A stretch of 5,263 nucleotides of DNA from Flavobacteriaceae bacterium (GCA_949507465.1 CATEMS010000061.1:1-5263); one strand, 5' to 3'; shown: positions 1 through 5,263, numbered from the stretch's first letter. Notes: a model not told the origin generated them from the sequence alone. Translations and numbers: made by a program.

Positions 1-312
1 CATGGTCTGAGAGGCCATTTTACTTGTAAAACGCTCATCAACTCTAACAATAACAATATTGGGAAACTTTTCCTTAAACCCTTTTATAAAATTTTGAATA
101 CTCCCTTCTATCGCACTAGGAGTTCCATCTCTTTGGGTAGGCTCTCCAATTGCAATTGTATCTACCTTGTGCTCAGAAAAATAGTTGCTTAAAAAAGGCA
201 TCAGACCATGAGTTTGGACTGTGGTAAGCCCAGAGGCGATGAGCTGTAACTCGTCTGTTACGGCTATGCCTGTGCGTTTACTACCATAGTCTATAGCAAG
301 GATTCTACCCAT
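1..312 (-). CDS. ruvX: RuvX/YqgF-family putative Holliday junction resolvase, N-terminal 104 codons (3' end beyond left edge)
   Basis: This is the N-terminal part of the YqgF/RuvX family, which has an RNase H-like fold. The family is assigned to Holliday-junction resolution and, in some bacteria, to 16S rRNA 5'-end processing in the cytoplasm. Translation from the ATG at 312 begins MGRILAIDYGSKRTGIAVTD, the family signature, with the first predicted metal-binding aspartate at D8. Further hallmarks are IAIGEPTQRDGT (residues 53-64) and VDERFTSKMA (91-100), carrying the second acidic pair. The last catalytic aspartate lies near residue 125 in relatives and is outside the window. Family members are about 135-140 residues, so roughly 30-35 are missing. 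The frame is open with no stops. The start is fixed by the position of the DYG motif close to the N-terminus. The gene diverges from dapD. Which of the two reported activities applies here cannot be read from sequence. Confidence 0.95.
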   Translation of the reverse strand, partial: MGRILAIDYGSKRTGIAVTDELQLIASGLTTVQTHGLMPFLSNYFSEHKVDTIAIGEPTQRDGTPSAIEGSIQNFIKGFKEKFPNIVIVRVDERFTSKMASQTM

Positions 313-320
313 TTACAGAA

Positions 321-328
321 CAAAAATA
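321..328 (-). promoter_or_regulatory. Candidate Bacteroidota -7 element for ruvX
   Basis: On the minus strand this reads TATTTTTG, an exact match to the Bacteroidota housekeeping -7 consensus TAnnTTTG. Only 8 bases separate it from the ruvX ATG at 312, so transcription from it would start almost at the start codon and give a leaderless or nearly leaderless mRNA. I see no convincing TTG -33 element at the expected distance. A second candidate, CATATTTA on the minus strand (350-357), would give a leader of about 30 bases. Confidence 0.35.
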
Positions 329-341
329 AAGGTTTATAGTA

Positions 342-356
342 TAGTATGCTAAATAT
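342..356 (-). repeat. 15-base element, copy 1 (inverted relative to copy 2 at 1330-1344)
   Basis: The plus strand reads TAGTATGCTAAATAT, so the minus strand, in the direction of ruvX, reads ATATTTAGCATACTA. This is a perfect 15/15 match to the plus strand at 1330-1344, upstream of the secreted-protein gene; one base beyond either end the match stops. Both copies therefore point in the transcription direction of the gene they precede, ending 29 bases before the ruvX ATG and 9 bases before the ATG at 1354. A shared promoter or regulator site is the simplest reading. Confidence 0.6.
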
Positions 357-380
357 GGTGTATTAAATCAACAGGGTGTT

Positions 381-388
381 TATATTTG
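381..388 (+). promoter_or_regulatory. Candidate Bacteroidota -7 element for dapD
   Basis: TATATTTG matches TAnnTTTG exactly and lies 33 bases before the dapD ATG at 422, which would give an mRNA leader of roughly 25-30 bases. No clear TTG -33 element is present at the usual spacing. The in-frame TTG at 386-388 that could extend the reading frame is part of this element, which argues against it being the translation start. Confidence 0.5.
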
Positions 389-421
389 TATACCATAAAA
401 AACCATAAGCAGAAAAATACC

Positions 422-1237
422 ATGAAAGACCTTCAAAATACCATAGAAAAAGCCTGGGAAGACCGTTCTTTATTAAACCAACAAAAAACCATAGATGCCA
501 TAAGAGAAGTTGTGCATTTATGTGATCAAGGCATCTTGCGTTGTGCAGCGCCCACAAAAGAGGGGTGGCAGGTCAACCAATGGGTTAAAAAAGGAATAGT
601 TTTGTATTTCCCAATTCAACAAATGGAAACCCTAGAGGTAGGTATTTTTGAGTATCATGATAAAATTCCATTAAAGAAAGGATATAAAGAAAAGGGGATT
701 CGGGTAGTACCTCATGCTATTGCTCGTCATGGCGCCTACATCAGTAAAGGTGTTATACTAATGCCTAGTTATGTTAATATTGGCGCATATGTGGACCAAG
801 GTACTATGGTAGACACTTGGGCTACGGTAGGAAGCTGTGCTCAAATAGGTAAAGATGTCCATCTAAGTGGCGGAGTTGGTATAGGGGGCGTATTAGAACC
901 CCTTCAGGCTGCACCCGTAATTATAGAAGACGGAGCTTTTATTGGTTCACGTTGTATTGTTGTAGAGGGTGTACGAGTAGAAAAAGAAGCCGTCTTAGGT
1001 GCCAATGTAGTGCTTACCATGAGCACAAAGATTATCGATGTGACTGGAGCAACTCCACTCGAAACAAAAGGAGTGATTCCTGCTAGATCTGTTGTTATAC
1101 CTGGAAGCTACACCAAAAAGTTTCCTGCAGGAGAATACCAAGTACCTTGCGCTCTAATAATTGGTAAAAGGAAAGAAAGCACCAACAGAAAAACATCTTT
1201 AAACGATGCCCTTCGCGAATATAATGTGGCTATATAA
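422..1237 (+). CDS. dapD: 2,3,4,5-tetrahydropyridine-2,6-dicarboxylate N-succinyltransferase
   Basis: DapD transfers a succinyl group from succinyl-CoA to tetrahydrodipicolinate, a step of the succinylase branch leading to meso-diaminopimelate and lysine, in the cytoplasm; the family is a homotrimer. The 271 residues compare with 274 in E. coli. An N-terminal helical domain (about 1-100, starting MKDLQNTIEKAWEDR) is followed by a left-handed parallel beta-helix of hexapeptide repeats (about 104-228), with the diagnostic stretches MPSYVNIGAYVDQGTMVDTW (114-133) and HLSGGVGIGGVLEPLQAAP (147-165). D131 matches the catalytic Asp141 of the Mycobacterium bovis enzyme as I recall it; the position of Glu189 is Ile179 here. 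A C-terminal tail (about 229-271) follows. The ATG at 422 is preferred over the in-frame TTG at 386 because it aligns with the E. coli N-terminus and the TTG lies inside a promoter element. No Shine-Dalgarno is visible. Two stops in tandem (TAA TAA, 1235-1240) end the gene. Confidence 0.97.
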   Translation: MKDLQNTIEKAWEDRSLLNQQKTIDAIREVVHLCDQGILRCAAPTKEGWQVNQWVKKGIVLYFPIQQMETLEVGIFEYHDKIPLKKGYKEKGIRVVPHAIARHGAYISKGVILMPSYVNIGAYVDQGTMVDTWATVGSCAQIGKDVHLSGGVGIGGVLEPLQAAPVIIEDGAFIGSRCIVVEGVRVEKEAVLGANVVLTMSTKIIDVTGATPLETKGVIPARSVVIPGSYTKKFPAGEYQVPCALIIGKRKESTNRKTSLNDALREYNVAI

Positions 1238-1278
1238 TAAGATTTGCGCATAAAAATCATACCCTCTAGTGGCTAAAC

Positions 1279-1301
1279 AAGGCTGTTATAAAAACAGTTT
1301 T
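1279..1301 (+). terminator. Weak hairpin with U-rich 3' arm downstream of dapD
   Basis: The arms AAGGCTGTT (1279-1287) and AACAGTTTT (1293-1301) pair over nine positions, two of them G-U, around a five-base loop. The 3' arm ends in four T's. It sits 38 bases after the second dapD stop codon and before the next gene's candidate promoter, where a terminator would be expected. The stem has only two G-C pairs and the T-run is part of the stem, so it would be a weak intrinsic terminator at best. Confidence 0.35.
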
Positions 1302-1328
1302 AAGGTATTTACTAAATTAAAAAAACGC

Positions 1329-1336
1329 TATATTTA
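1329..1336 (+). promoter_or_regulatory. Candidate -7 element for the T9SS-secreted protein gene
   Basis: TATATTTA matches TAnnTTTG at all but the last base and lies 17 bases before the ATG at 1354. It overlaps the 15-base element (1330-1344) and sits in a short dyad, GCTA / TAGC, at 1327-1330 and 1335-1338. No TTG -33 element is visible in the A-rich stretch upstream. It is supported mainly by its position and by its likeness to elements before the neighbouring genes. Confidence 0.35.
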
Positions 1337-1344
1337 GCATACTA
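1330..1344 (+). repeat. 15-base element, copy 2 (inverted relative to copy 1 at 342-356)
   Basis: ATATTTAGCATACTA is the exact reverse complement of the plus strand at 342-356. It ends 9 bases before the ATG at 1354. The two copies are inverted with respect to each other and enclose dapD together with its own candidate promoter, a 973-base interior. Confidence 0.6.
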
Positions 1345-1353
1345 ATTATAGGT

Positions 1354-3780
1354 ATGAAATCCCTTGTTGCTTTTTGTTTACTATTGCTGTTTCCCCCGAC
1401 GATTTTGGTGGCACAAGAAGTAGCTGTTTTTGCCCAATTTAATGGACAGTATGACTATCTAGCGTTTGGAAATACCCTAAACACCGGAGAAAACACAGGA
1501 GCAGTTCCCCCAACACCCTGCGAGATTTTAACCTCTAGTAGTGCAAATTTTGAGTTACAACCAGACCAACAACTCATTGCTGCATATCTGTATTGGGCTG
1601 GGTCTGGAACAGGAGATTTTGATGTTACCCTAAACGGCCAGCAAATTACTGCCCAGAGAACTTTCTCAGAAACCATTACCAATGGGCTTGAGTATTTTGC
1701 AGCTTTTGCAGAGGTAACCTCGCTTGTTCAAGCAACTGGAAACGCCTTATACACCCTTGCAGATTTAGACCTAACTGGTAGTATAGCCCCCTATTGTGAA
1801 AACACAACGAATTTCGCTGGATGGGCGATTACCGTTATTTATCAAGATACTACATTGCCTTTAAATCAAGTTACTGTGTTTGACGGGCTAGAGAGTGTTT
1901 CTGCCACCAATACAAACCTCACAATTAATCTATCAAACATTAATGTGCTTGACAACGATGGGGCCAAAATTGGATTTTTAGCCTGGGAGGGTGACCAATC
2001 ATTAGCTGTCAATGAAACACTTCAAATTAATGGGAATATCATATCCAATCCACCATTAAACCCTGCAGATAATGCCTTTAATGGTACCAATAGCTTTACC
2101 CAAAATCAGGCCATGTATAACATGGATATAGATTTTTATTCCATAGAAAACAACATAAGCCCCGGTGATACAAGCGCTGTGATAGATTTAACCTCTGGAC
2201 AAGATTTTGTTATGATCAATACAATCATTACTGTGTTAAATTCTCAATTGCCAGATGCTACCATATCCATAGACACAATTCAGGGAGGAGATTTATGTGG
2301 AGACAGGGATCTACAACTTACCTATACGGTATACAACTTAAACTGCACAGACCCTCTCCCCGCTGGAACGCCCGTTGCCTTTTACGCAAACACAACCCTT
2401 GTTGGCCAGAGTCAAACCAACGCAATCATACCTATAGATGGAGAACAAACAAATACCATTACAATTACCATACCTACTGAAATTGGAGCAGATTTTCAAC
2501 TCAATATATTTGTAGATGATAATGGATCTGGAGTAAGCACCGTCTTTGAAATCATAGAAGATAACAATCAAGACAGCGCCTTAATATCACTTCCAGAGCT
2601 GCCTGAAGAAAGTATTTTACAAAATATAGCCCTTTGTGATGTTACTCCCACACAGAGTTTTGATCTAACGCAAGGAGTTGTGCAGGCAGATAGCCAGTCT
2701 TTACTGAGTTTTTATGAGTCTTTTACAGATGCCAACACTAGTCAAAATAGCATTGTAAACCCAACCAATTACACGAATATTGAAAACCCACAACAGATTT
2801 TTGTTCGCGCAGATAACACACAGTGCTATCTTATAGATTCCTTTACTATAGAGATCATTGAGTGTGCGCTTCCTGATGCAACCATCGTTGTCAACAAGCC
2901 TTTAGATAGCTGCAGACAAGAGTTTATTGAAATACAATATACTGTTTACAACATACTTGGCAATAGCTCTTTACCCGCCAACACACCTATTGCATTTTAT
3001 ATTGATGGGCAACTCTCTGGACAAGCCCAAACACAAAACACCATTGCTGTTGGAGCCAGTGAAGATGGATTCATTGAAATTGCATTGCAAGATGCTGTTG
3101 CTAATAGTTTTATTTTTCTGGCATCTGTAGATGATACAGGAACAAACCAAGGAATTATTGAAGAACTTGACGAGACAAACAACCAGTTTACAACTGGGGT
3201 TGAATTTCTGACAATAGACCCCTTGCCCCCGCTTCCAAATTTGCTTTTATGCAACCAAGGTTTTAATAGCGCTGTTTTTGATCTTACGGTACAAAATGAT
3301 TTAATTTCTACTAATACAGAAGACATCATACGTTTTTACACCTCCCTGGAAAACGCAAGCTCAAATTCTTTTGCCATTGAAAATCCCTCAAGCTATCAAA
3401 GTATAAACAGGGTGCAAGAAATATTTGTTAGACTAGACACAGCTGTTTGCTTTGCCGTGAGTTCTTTTTGGATTTCAGTAGAAAACTGTCCTCCTTTTGT
3501 GCCTCAAGGATTCTCTCCAAATAACGATATGATCAATGATGTATTTGAAATCTCAGGCCTATTAAACATCTATGAAAACTTTGAGCTTAAAATATATTCT
3601 CGAGAAGGCACCCTTATCTACACAGGAGGGAATACCCAAGGCTTCTGGAATGCCATACCAAACACAGGGCTTTTGTATGAAAAAAAGCGTGTTCCTGTGG
3701 GTACTTATTATTATGTGCTAGTATTAAATGACCCAATACGATCCACTCCAATCATTGGCTATGTATATGTAAACTACTAG
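1354..3780 (+). CDS. Secreted multidomain surface protein with type IX secretion type B C-terminal sorting domain; specific function unknown
   Basis: The 808-residue product is predicted to cross the inner membrane by Sec and the outer membrane by the type IX system (T9SS), ending outside or on the cell surface. Residues 1-20 form a signal peptide (lysine 2, hydrophobic core, LVA) with likely cleavage before Q21, fitting the Bacteroidota tendency to start mature proteins with glutamine. Residues 22-298 resemble an N-terminal beta module of large surface proteins (AAYLYWAGSG 76-85; WAITVIYQD 157-165; TVFDGLE 174-180). Residues 299-712 are two 207-residue units, each a CARDB-like domain (about 299-413 and 506-620; VDDNG and VDDTG, then acidic residues and NN) plus a module with FDLT, NPxxY and QxIFVR motifs and cysteines. 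Residues 713-808 are the sorting domain: PQGFSPNNDMINDVFEISGL (717-736), ELKIYSREGTLIY (744-756), VPVGTYYYVL (780-789). An adhesive or structural role is a guess; I see no enzyme motif. The ATG at 1354 is fixed by the signal peptide. Lysine and arginine are scarce. No sprF/porP-like partner lies within the window. Confidence 0.93.
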   Translation: MKSLVAFCLLLLFPPTILVAQEVAVFAQFNGQYDYLAFGNTLNTGENTGAVPPTPCEILTSSSANFELQPDQQLIAAYLYWAGSGTGDFDVTLNGQQITAQRTFSETITNGLEYFAAFAEVTSLVQATGNALYTLADLDLTGSIAPYCENTTNFAGWAITVIYQDTTLPLNQVTVFDGLESVSATNTNLTINLSNINVLDNDGAKIGFLAWEGDQSLAVNETLQINGNIISNPPLNPADNAFNGTNSFTQNQAMYNMDIDFYSIENNISPGDTSAVIDLTSGQDFVMINTIITVLNSQLPDATISIDTIQGGDLCGDRDLQLTYTVYNLNCTDPLPAGTPVAFYANTTLVGQSQTNAIIPIDGEQTNTITITIPTEIGADFQLNIFVDDNGSGVSTVFEIIEDNNQDSALISLPELPEESILQNIALCDVTPTQSFDLTQGVVQADSQSLLSFYESFTDANTSQNSIVNPTNYTNIENPQQIFVRADNTQCYLIDSFTIEIIECALPDATIVVNKPLDSCRQEFIEIQYTVYNILGNSSLPANTPIAFYIDGQLSGQAQTQNTIAVGASEDGFIEIALQDAVANSFIFLASVDDTGTNQGIIEELDETNNQFTTGVEFLTIDPLPPLPNLLLCNQGFNSAVFDLTVQNDLISTNTEDIIRFYTSLENASSNSFAIENPSSYQSINRVQEIFVRLDTAVCFAVSSFWISVENCPPFVPQGFSPNNDMINDVFEISGLLNIYENFELKIYSREGTLIYTGGNTQGFWNAIPNTGLLYEKKRVPVGTYYYVLVLNDPIRSTPIIGYVYVNY
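2248..3489 (+). repeat. Two tandem 621-base units encoding a 207-residue composite repeat
   Basis: Unit 1 (2248-2868, residues 299-505) and unit 2 (2869-3489, residues 506-712) are exactly the same length and both begin LPDAT. Shared landmarks occur in the same order: YTVYN, then P-AxTP(I/V)AFY with xLxGQxQT, a VDD segment ending in NNQ, LC(D/N), FDLT, FY, NPxxY, Q(Q/E)IFVR, C and a final C. Four cysteines per unit correspond: C315/C520, C428/C633, C491/C699, C504/C712; C331 is extra in unit 1. Similarity is clear in protein but largely worn away in DNA, so this is an old duplication and not a recent slippage product. Confidence 0.88.
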
Positions 3781-3794
3781 GTGTTATTTAACAC
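3781..3794 (+). other. Short perfect hairpin immediately after the secreted-protein stop codon
   Basis: GTGTT (3781-3785) and AACAC (3790-3794) pair perfectly around a four-base ATTT loop, starting at the base after the TAG. There is no T-run after it, so it does not look like an intrinsic terminator. It could protect the mRNA 3' end or be chance. Confidence 0.3.
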
Positions 3795-3857
3795 ACGCCA
3801 TACATAGTATCTAAAGGCGCTTTTAAGAAATTGTTTTGGGGTAATTTTAAGGAATTG

Positions 3858-3879
3858 ATAGCCATATTTGGCTATTTTT
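3858..3879 (+). terminator. Hairpin followed by five T's, overlapping the uvrB promoter region
   Basis: The arms ATAGCCA (3858-3864) and TGGCTAT (3869-3875) pair perfectly over seven bases around a TATT loop, and the run TTTTT (3875-3879) follows at once. That is the shape of a small intrinsic terminator for the upstream gene, 77 bases after its stop codon, though only three pairs are G-C. It also overlaps the candidate uvrB -7 element and ends only eight bases before the uvrB ATG, so a protein-binding operator is an equally good reading. Confidence 0.4.
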
Positions 3880-3880
3880 G
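3873..3880 (+). promoter_or_regulatory. Candidate Bacteroidota -7 element for uvrB
   Basis: TATTTTTG matches TAnnTTTG exactly and is 7 bases before the uvrB ATG, implying a nearly leaderless mRNA, as for ruvX. A TTG at 3855-3857 lies 15 bases upstream, somewhat short for a -33 element. An alternative -7 element, CATATTTG (3863-3870), is one mismatch from consensus and would leave a leader of about ten bases. I see no obvious LexA-type palindrome other than the 3858-3875 dyad. Confidence 0.4.
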
Positions 3881-3887
3881 CGAGTAT

Positions 3888-5263
3888 ATGAAATTTAATA
3901 TTGTTTCAAATTTTACACCCACTGGAGATCAACCCCAGGCAATTAAATCATTGGTTGATGGTATTGCATCCAAGGAGCAATACCAAACACTTCTTGGGGT
4001 AACAGGTAGTGGTAAAACTTTTACCGTTGCCAATGTGATACAACAGGTTGAAAAACCAACCCTTGTTTTAGCACACAATAAAACCTTGGCAGCGCAGCTA
4101 TACTCTGAGTTTAAACAGTTTTTTCCAAACAATGCAGTAGAGTATTTTGTTTCTTACTATGACTACTACCAACCAGAAGCATTTATTCCATCAAGTGGTG
4201 TGTATATAGAGAAAGATCTCTCTATCAATGAGGAGATTGAAGTGATGCGCTTAAGCACCACTTCTTCCCTACTCTCTGGACGACGTGATGTTATTGTAAT
4301 TGCATCTGTATCTTGCCTTTACGGTATTGGGAATCCAGTAGAGTTTCAGAAAAACGTAATTTCACTTGAAAAACAGCAGGTGATTTCTAGAACAAATTTA
4401 TTACACAAACTCGTTCAAAGTCTATACTCTAGAACCGAAGCAGATTTCAACCACGGTAATTTTCGTATCAAAGGTGACACCGTAGATATATTTCCTGGAT
4501 ATGCAGATAATGCCTTTAGGGTTCATTTTTTCGGAGATGAAATAGAAGAAATTGAAGCCTTTGATCCATTGAATAATAAGGTTATTGAAAAATATGAACG
4601 GTTGAATATTTATCCTGCCAATATGTTTGTAACCTCACCAGATATACTTCAGGGGGCTATCAAAGAAATTCAGGATGATTTGGTGAAACAAGTTGACTAT
4701 TTTAAAGAAATAGGCAAACATCTAGAGGCAAAACGCCTAGACGAACGCACTAACTTTGACCTTGAAATGATACGAGAGTTAGGGTATTGTAGTGGTATTG
4801 AAAACTACTCACGATACCTCGATGGACGTCCTGCTGGAACAAGACCATTTTGCCTGTTAGACTTCTTCCCTGATGATTTTTTAATGATTGTGGATGAGTC
4901 TCATGTGAGTATACCTCAAGTTGGAGCAATGTATGGCGGTGATAAATCTAGAAAAGTTAACTTGGTCGATTATGGATTTAGGCTTCCGGCTGCTATGGAT
5001 AACAGACCTTTAAAGTTTGAAGAATTTGAGGCCATGCAAAACCAGGTTATCTACGTGAGCGCTACCCCTGCAGATTATGAGCTAGAAAAATCTGGTGGTG
5101 TATATGTTGAGCAAATTATTAGACCCACTGGGCTACTAGACCCCCCCATAGAAGTGCGGCCAAGCCTCAATCAAATAGATGATTTGCTTGAAGAAATACA
5201 CAAATGTATAGAGCTTGATGAGCGTGTTTTGGTCACTACATTAACCAAGCGCATGGCAGAGGA
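3888..5263 (+). CDS. uvrB: UvrABC excinuclease subunit B, N-terminal 458 codons (3' end beyond right edge)
   Basis: UvrB is the DNA-loading and damage-verifying helicase-like subunit of nucleotide excision repair: UvrA delivers it to the lesion and UvrC then cuts. The start MKFNIVSNFTPTGDQPQAIK is the family N-terminus and fixes the ATG at 3888. Visible motifs are Walker A GVTGSGKT (37-44), helicase motif Ia region LVLAHNKTLAAQLY (59-72), the beta-hairpin tyrosines in YYDYYQPEAFIP (90-101) that clamp DNA, ASVSCLYGIGNP (139-150), Walker B-type DESH (336-339), motif III VSATP (390-394) and IRPTGLLDPPIEVRP (411-425). E. coli UvrB has 673 residues, so about 200 are missing, including helicase motifs V-VI and the C-terminal UVR domain that contacts UvrC. 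The frame is intact throughout. No Shine-Dalgarno is seen. The gene follows the secreted-protein gene on the same strand after 107 bases, with its own candidate promoter. Confidence 0.98.
   Translation, partial: MKFNIVSNFTPTGDQPQAIKSLVDGIASKEQYQTLLGVTGSGKTFTVANVIQQVEKPTLVLAHNKTLAAQLYSEFKQFFPNNAVEYFVSYYDYYQPEAFIPSSGVYIEKDLSINEEIEVMRLSTTSSLLSGRRDVIVIASVSCLYGIGNPVEFQKNVISLEKQQVISRTNLLHKLVQSLYSRTEADFNHGNFRIKGDTVDIFPGYADNAFRVHFFGDEIEEIEAFDPLNNKVIEKYERLNIYPANMFVTSPDILQGAIKEIQDDLVKQVDYFKEIGKHLEAKRLDERTNFDLEMIRELGYCSGIENYSRYLDGRPAGTRPFCLLDFFPDDFLMIVDESHVSIPQVGAMYGGDKSRKVNLVDYGFRLPAAMDNRPLKFEEFEAMQNQVIYVSATPADYELEKSGGVYVEQIIRPTGLLDPPIEVRPSLNQIDDLLEEIHKCIELDERVLVTTLTKRMAE

Noticed and set aside
386..421. 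In-frame TTG upstream of dapD that would add 12 residues to the N-terminus
   Set aside because: The TTG is the end of the TATATTTG promoter element, the added residues have no counterpart in DapD of E. coli, and the ATG at 422 matches the family start.
363..557. Minus-strand open frame of 64 codons overlapping the start of dapD
   Set aside because: It lies antisense to a confidently identified gene and its translation, rich in W, F and L, matches nothing I recognise; it is a shadow frame.
1238..1353. Possible small RNA or riboswitch between dapD and the secreted-protein gene, such as a lysine riboswitch
   Set aside because: The gap is only 116 bases and AT-rich, with one weak hairpin. It lies after dapD and shows none of the length or conserved structure of known riboswitches.
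1455..1682. Minus-strand open frame of 75 codons within the secreted-protein gene
   Set aside because: Antisense to a well-supported coding region, with no recognisable protein features or start signals.
2295..2571. Overlapping small open frames on both strands within the first repeat unit
   Set aside because: Both are out of frame with the 808-residue protein; their low-complexity translations follow from its base composition.
2927..3329. Plus-strand 67-codon and minus-strand 110-codon open frames within the second repeat unit
   Set aside because: The main frame carries clear homology to repeat unit 1 here, so these are shadows; the minus-strand serine/valine-rich translation shows no domain.
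3929..4132. Minus-strand open frame of 67 codons over the uvrB Walker A region
   Set aside because: It is antisense to one of the most conserved parts of uvrB and is explained by that constraint.
1..5263. CRISPR array, tRNA or rRNA genes, insertion sequence, or defence/toxin-antitoxin genes
   Set aside because: Reading both strands, I found no spaced direct repeats, tRNA-like cloverleaf, transposase motif or toxin/antitoxin-like frame; the window is nearly filled by four well-explained genes.

Overview
The window comes from an AT-rich member of the Bacteroidota, most likely of class Flavobacteriia. Three things point there. An 808-residue secreted protein ends in a type B (gliding-motility-associated) C-terminal sorting domain of the type IX secretion system, which is confined to this phylum. 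The DapD and RuvX sequences have the wording I recall from Flavobacteriia. The start codons lack good Shine-Dalgarno sequences but have TAnnTTTG-like promoter elements upstream, which are typical of this phylum.

Layout: bases 1-312 (minus strand) hold the first 104 codons of ruvX, the YqgF-family Holliday-junction resolvase, cut by the left edge. A 109-base divergent region (313-421) carries candidate promoters for both directions. dapD (422-1237, plus) encodes tetrahydrodipicolinate N-succinyltransferase of the lysine/meso-diaminopimelate pathway and is complete. A 116-base gap (1238-1353) holds a weak terminator-like hairpin and a candidate promoter. The large secreted protein (1354-3780, plus) has a signal peptide, an N-terminal beta-rich surface module, two copies of a 207-residue composite unit (CARDB-like domain plus a cysteine-bearing module) and the sorting domain. 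A 107-base gap (3781-3887) holds two small hairpins and a candidate promoter. uvrB (3888 to the right edge, plus) encodes the damage-recognition subunit of nucleotide excision repair, with the first 458 codons present.

The genes do not form one pathway. ruvX, dapD and uvrB are housekeeping genes (DNA processing, cell-wall/lysine precursor, DNA repair). The secreted protein between dapD and uvrB is the accessory-looking element. Each plus-strand gene has its own candidate promoter, so co-transcription is not required.

I found no tRNA, rRNA, CRISPR array, insertion sequence or defence system, and no clear undescribed system. The items most worth a second look are: a perfect 15-base sequence present in inverted orientation on either side of dapD, related to a third element before uvrB; the twice-repeated 207-residue unit with four matching cysteines; a hairpin that overlaps the uvrB promoter; and an isoleucine in DapD where the M. 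bovis enzyme has a glutamate reported as catalytically important.
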